A stretch of 9,259 nt of DNA. Origin: Acholeplasmatales bacterium (GTDB lineage Bacteria; Bacillota_I; Bacilli_A; Acholeplasmatales; Anaeroplasmataceae). The DNA lies in contig CAAGJD010000080.1 in the NCBI GenBank assembly GCA_900770055.1, positions 1-9,259 on the forward strand, given 5' to 3'. Below the pieces are notes generated by a model. That model was not told where the DNA came from. It made no database searches and saw nothing but the letters and a program-made list of their open reading frames with translations. This document shows, piece by piece, positions 5,330-9,259 of the stretch (position 1 is its first letter; the number at the start of each line of letters is the position of its first letter). The position numbers and the translations under genes are program-made.

Positions 5330-8128
5330 ATGGAAAAATTGTTTGAAAATAAGCTTGTAAAAAGAGTAATTTTGTCAATCATATTGGCATTAATGACAGT
5401 TTTTACTTTTTTAATAATTACTGTTATTAAGCATAATAATATGAATCTTATTGAAAATATAATTGCAACAAATAATTTAACCTATACTATTTTCACAGTT
5501 ATTTTATTAATTGAAGAGGTAGTCTTTGTCATAGGTTTGTTGCTGGCATTAATAACAGTTAAGGATTATATATGGGCATTACTACTTGGCTTTTCTATTA
5601 ATATTGTAATGTTTTTTATTAGTGTTTCATCTAAAATTTTTTCGCTAGGACACAATATATTCTTTGTTATTAATACTATTCTTGCGGTTATTGGTGTGAT
5701 TTATTATTATATTGGGAAAATCAAATATAAAACTAATGATATTAATAATGATGAAAGATATAATGAGAGAAAATATTTAAATAAATTAAAATTAATTAAT
5801 ATTTTAAATATTATAGAATTCATTATTTCTTTATTAATATTCTTTATTCCTGTTGTATTATATAAATATAATGAAAAAACAATATCTTGTGTATTGATTA
5901 ATGGATTATTAGGTTCTAAGCATTTATATGAAACTATTCCTTGTTTGTTATTAATCATTATTTATGTATTTATCTTAAATAGATATTTTAATTTATTTGG
6001 TCTTTATAAATCTCGCAGTAAGAATTATTTAGAAGCTTCAAAAAGATTTTCTTATTTAATTTTTGCGTTTGTAATAATTTTCTTTATGACTGGTGTTATT
6101 ACCGCAAATATAATACCTACAGTTTATAAAGGTAAGGTTGATACTGCATCAACATACACTCATATACCATTTTTAATATTTTTACCACTTGTTTTAGCAC
6201 ATGGTTTAGCTGTTGGTAGTGCGAAAATTGAAGATGATTCTAAACCACTTAAGGCTAATAGAATAAGATGGACAGTATTTTTCTTTGTTACTATTTTTAC
6301 TTTAATTACTTTTATTTCTTTATTCCTTTCTTTAGTTTCTATTTCAACTAGTAAAGATACTGCTACTAGCTTCTTTTTACCTAAATATACAATAACTCCT
6401 TGGGATTTATTAACTAAATCAAATAATTCCTCAGAAGCATTTAGTGTTATTTCATTTTTCATTTTAGCGATTGTATTAGTTTCTGGTATTTTATATTTCT
6501 TATCAATTGTTTCAATATTCACAAAAAGTAAGGAAGCAAAAAGAATTTGCTTAGCTACAATATTTATGAATTTCATATTTATTGTTGCTTTAGGCTTATT
6601 TGGTAAATATTATGAAATCTCATATTTATTAACTAAAGATAATATATTTTCATACCTATCAATAAAATATCCTTATATTACATTACCTGATATTGAAAAT
6701 CCTACAATATCAAGTCAAATATTCTTTCTTATTTTTGCAGATGCAGCACTAGCAATTCTATTATTAATTTTAAAGCCATTTACTAAATCAGATGATGAAT
6801 TATTCGCAAATGTTAATGTTGATTTATTAGATGATTCTATAAAAATTCAAATAGATAATGAAGAAGAAAATAATGAAATAGGAAAAATAGATGAGACTTT
6901 AGAAGAATTAGAAACAGAATCTTTAGAAGATGAAGCTATAGAAGAGACAGAACCTGGATCATTAGAAGCTGAAATAGAAGATATTGAAGATAATAATACT
7001 CCTATATTAACATTTGATGTTTGTCCAAGCTTTACTGAATTAGATATAGAGGCTGAACAATTTGAAGAAGACTTAAATTATAGAAGAACAAAGCTATTTG
7101 AAAATCCTTCATTACCTGCTTTAGTAACATTTATCGTTGATTATGCAAGAGAATCAAGATTACATTTATCATATACAGTAGAAAATATTGCAGCCTTTAT
7201 TGCAGGCTTAGGTTCTACTAAGCTAGCAATTTTACAGGGTATGTCAGGTACAGGTAAAACATCATTACCTAAAATATTTTTAGAAGCAATAATGGGTAAT
7301 TGTGAGATTGTTGAGGTAGAATCATCCTGGAAGGATAAAAATGAGCTTTTAGGCTATTATAATGAATTTTCAAAAATATATACACCTAAGAAATTTACAA
7401 GAGCCTTATATAAGGCATCTTTAAATCCTAATGTTGTAACATTCATTGTATTAGATGAAATGAATCTATCTAGAATTGAATATTATTTTTCTGATTTCTT
7501 ATCTTTAATGGAAAATGAACCAGAAAATCGTAAAATACAATTAACTAATATTAAAATATATCGTTCCTATACTACAATGGATCAATCATATTTTGGATTA
7601 ATTAATGATCATACTTTAAAGGTTCCTGAAAATGTTTGGTTTATCGGTACAGCTAATAGAGATGAATCAACCTTTGAAATTTCTGATAAGGTTTATGATA
7701 GAGCCTACACAATGAATTTTAATAAGCGTGCTCCTAAGGTTAGAAATTATTCTAGTGAAATTGATAAGAAATTTTTAGAATATGATGTATTTAAAAAATT
7801 ATTAGATGATGCTTTAGATTCTTCTGATTTCGATTTGGAAAGTGTTGAATATATTAAAAATGTTGAAGAAATATTAAGACCTTATAACATTTCATTCGGT
7901 AACCGTATTATGAACCAAATCGAAAAATACGTAAAAATATATTCTGCATGCTTTAACAATGACTCTCATGCAAAGGAAGAAGCAATAGAAGATATTTTAC
8001 TTTCAAAGGTAATAGCTAAGCTAGAATTTAAAGCAATCGAGGATAAGGATGAATTAGTTAGAAAATTTGAAAAGCTTAAGCTTTATAAATGCTCTGAATT
8101 TATTAAGAGATTAAGTGAGGATTTCTAA
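5330..8128 (+). CDS. polytopic membrane protein with C-terminal McrB-like AAA+ NTPase domain
   Basis: This 932-residue protein joins three parts. Residues 12-482 contain about 12 hydrophobic helices (near 12-33, 52-77, 80-99, 109-128, 153-178, 202-217, 241-264, 279-297, 313-338, 370-397, 407-424, 461-482). Lys/Arg-rich loops at 130-153, 218-240, 298-312 and 398-406 are all on the predicted inner side, giving N-in/C-in topology. Residues 487-554 form a linker with 29 Asp/Glu against two Lys. Residues about 600-932 are an AAA+ domain of the AAA_5/McrB type: Walker A GMSGTGKTS (637-645), Walker B TFIVLDEMN (704-712), sensor-1 region GTANRDES (773-780), a probable arginine finger at Arg791 (VYDRA), and a helical lid with FGNRIMNQI (856-864). 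The N-terminal part resembles no family I recognise. It has no DNA-binding domain of classical McrB. The downstream gene starts 4 bases after the stop, consistent with a motor-plus-partner pair. The AAA+ call is firm; the cellular role is unknown. Confidence 0.85.
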   Translation: MEKLFENKLVKRVILSIILALMTVFTFLIITVIKHNNMNLIENIIATNNLTYTIFTVILLIEEVVFVIGLLLALITVKDYIWALLLGFSINIVMFFISVSSKIFSLGHNIFFVINTILAVIGVIYYYIGKIKYKTNDINNDERYNERKYLNKLKLINILNIIEFIISLLIFFIPVVLYKYNEKTISCVLINGLLGSKHLYETIPCLLLIIIYVFILNRYFNLFGLYKSRSKNYLEASKRFSYLIFAFVIIFFMTGVITANIIPTVYKGKVDTASTYTHIPFLIFLPLVLAHGLAVGSAKIEDDSKPLKANRIRWTVFFFVTIFTLITFISLFLSLVSISTSKDTATSFFLPKYTITPWDLLTKSNNSSEAFSVISFFILAIVLVSGILYFLSIVSIFTKSKEAKRICLATIFMNFIFIVALGLFGKYYEISYLLTKDNIFSYLSIKYPYITLPDIENPTISSQIFFLIFADAALAILLLILKPFTKSDDELFANVNVDLLDDSIKIQIDNEEENNEIGKIDETLEELETESLEDEAIEETEPGSLEAEIEDIEDNNTPILTFDVCPSFTELDIEAEQFEEDLNYRRTKLFENPSLPALVTFIVDYARESRLHLSYTVENIAAFIAGLGSTKLAILQGMSGTGKTSLPKIFLEAIMGNCEIVEVESSWKDKNELLGYYNEFSKIYTPKKFTRALYKASLNPNVVTFIVLDEMNLSRIEYYFSDFLSLMENEPENRKIQLTNIKIYRSYTTMDQSYFGLINDHTLKVPENVWFIGTANRDESTFEISDKVYDRAYTMNFNKRAPKVRNYSSEIDKKFLEYDVFKKLLDDALDSSDFDLESVEYIKNVEEILRPYNISFGNRIMNQIEKYVKIYSACFNNDSHAKEEAIEDILLSKVIAKLEFKAIEDKDELVRKFEKLKLYKCSEFIKRLSEDF

Positions 8129-8132
8129 CATC

Positions 8133-9259
8133 ATGGAAAAGCGATTTAATGAGCTAGGCTTAATTGTCCATGATTATGATGCAGTCAATGAATTTATTGA
8201 AAATCATAAAAAAATCTCATTAGTTGAATTTAATTATTATTCTGTTAATGAGTTATCTTTATTCTTTGTTCGTGATAAATTTGATTTTGATGAGGTAAAT
8301 GAGGTTATTACAAAATTTGAAAATTCTTTACCTGCTATAAAAAGAATATTTGCAAAGCCAATTATTCATCTTATAGAGCTAGATGAGGTTTTACCAGTTG
8401 AAAATGTTAGATTAATTAATAATAAAACAATTAATCACATAGCCACTCATAGTGAGCTATGGAGTGATTATGATAAAAATGGTATAAAGCCTAAAAAGCT
8501 TTTAACTAGAAGCTATCAGGATAATTATTCAATATATGAGAATATCTTATTTGCTAAAACAATAGATGTTATTTTAGATTACTTACGTAAAAACATGCGT
8601 GCACTTAAGAATTTAATGTACACATGTAAAATAATTGAATTTAATCTACTTGAAAGAACTAATCACTGGGACTATTTTCTAGCATTAGGAAAGCTTCACA
8701 TTGGTTACGTAAAAGACTTTGGAAAAAACTATATAGAAGCAAAGAATATCTATAATAGAATGGATAATATTTATGATATCTTAACTGCTCGCCTAAAGAG
8801 AAATGTTTATCGTCTAAATCATAAGAAAACAAAGGGATTAGAGCTTCATAATTCAAATATCTTACATATGCATAAGGATTACCATAAAATATATGTATTA
8901 TATAAAAATTTTAAAAAGAATGGTTTTGATGAAGAAGATGATATTACTGAAGATGAAATAAAACAATTTCATCAAAACTATTTTTCATATTTGAAGCTTT
9001 TATTATTATTTTCTATTCAACACTTTAATTTCATTTGTGATGAAAAGAAAAAAATCAGTTTAGATACTCTAAATATGGATTTCGAATATAAAAAATGGCA
9101 TCTTCACACTGAAACAACTAAGAACAATAACGCAATTATCTTAACCATAACTAAAGATAAAACCTATAAAATCGCTATGGTACCAGCATTTTATAGAGGT
9201 ACTATAGTAAAATCTGATGAAATAGTTTACTTTACTCCATTTTCTGGCACTAAAATTGG
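8133..9259 (+). CDS. DUF2357/McrC-like partner protein (3' end outside the window)
   Basis: An open frame runs from the ATG at 8133 to the window edge without a stop (375 codons seen). The start is 4 bases after the stop of the membrane-AAA+ gene. An imperfect SD (GTGAGG, 8115-8120) sits inside the end of that gene, so translation is probably coupled. The product is soluble, with no signal peptide or membrane helix, and rich in Lys, Asn and aromatic residues. Around residues 127-150 it reads SYQDNYSIYENILFAKTI. This resembles the conserved 'YEN-aromatic' segment that I associate with DUF2357 proteins, the usual partners of McrB-like ATPases. It is followed by a long helical region (about 140-250), an acidic stretch (267-278) and a beta-rich segment (about 330-370). 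The PD-(D/E)XK nuclease domain carried by many McrC proteins would lie beyond the window and cannot be checked. The reading frame is certain; the family call rests on weak motif memory plus context. Confidence 0.6.
   Translation, partial: MEKRFNELGLIVHDYDAVNEFIENHKKISLVEFNYYSVNELSLFFVRDKFDFDEVNEVITKFENSLPAIKRIFAKPIIHLIELDEVLPVENVRLINNKTINHIATHSELWSDYDKNGIKPKKLLTRSYQDNYSIYENILFAKTIDVILDYLRKNMRALKNLMYTCKIIEFNLLERTNHWDYFLALGKLHIGYVKDFGKNYIEAKNIYNRMDNIYDILTARLKRNVYRLNHKKTKGLELHNSNILHMHKDYHKIYVLYKNFKKNGFDEEDDITEDEIKQFHQNYFSYLKLLLLFSIQHFNFICDEKKKISLDTLNMDFEYKKWHLHTETTKNNNAIILTITKDKTYKIAMVPAFYRGTIVKSDEIVYFTPFSGTKI

Noticed and set aside
6160..6576. 138-codon minus-strand frame antisense to the membrane domain
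   Set aside because: It has no SD and no family resemblance, and it lies opposite clear membrane helices; it is a shadow frame.
8659..8856. 65-codon minus-strand frame opposite the DUF2357-like gene
   Set aside because: The plus-strand frame is open over 1,127 bases with coupled initiation. The minus frame is short and has no supporting signal.

Overview
The window is AT-rich (roughly 28% G+C, estimated from sample lines). It uses TGG for tryptophan and TAA stops, has consensus Shine-Dalgarno (SD) sequences and sigma-A type promoters, and encodes an ATP-driven 4Fe-4S electron-transfer system of the 2-hydroxyacyl-CoA dehydratase type. This points to an obligately anaerobic low-GC Firmicute, for example a gut member of the Bacilli/Erysipelotrichia/RF39 group or a Clostridium relative. 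No rRNA, tRNA, CRISPR array, insertion sequence or attachment site was seen.

Left half (minus strand, read from 5017 down to 169). A strong consensus promoter at 5077-5048 carries a perfect 8+3+8 palindrome. It drives a 971-residue protein with two tandem dehydratase-activase ATPase modules plus a DUF2229-type module. Two bases after its stop begins a 421-residue HgdB-like partner. Together they add up to the roughly 1,400 residues that relatives often carry as a single polypeptide. A hairpin overlaps the 421-residue gene's stop codon, and 20 bases after that stop begins a Crp/Fnr-family regulator. The regulator has no SD in the normal position, so the hairpin may act as terminator, translational switch, or both. 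A 17-bp perfect stem followed by a T-run ends this unit at 138-91.

A 312-bp intergenic region (5018-5329) separates two divergent units and carries a promoter for each.

Right half (plus strand, 5330 to the window end). A 932-residue protein joins about 12 transmembrane helices, a strongly acidic linker and a cytoplasmic McrB-like AAA+ NTPase domain. Four bases after its stop begins a second, non-membrane protein that stays open to the window edge (375 codons seen) and resembles DUF2357/McrC-type partners. This looks like a membrane-anchored variant of a McrBC-type two-gene NTPase module. It is the most interesting part of the window: the DNA-recognition domain expected at the N-terminus of classical McrB is replaced by a polytopic membrane domain. 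Whether it is a defence system or a housekeeping membrane machine cannot be decided from this window.
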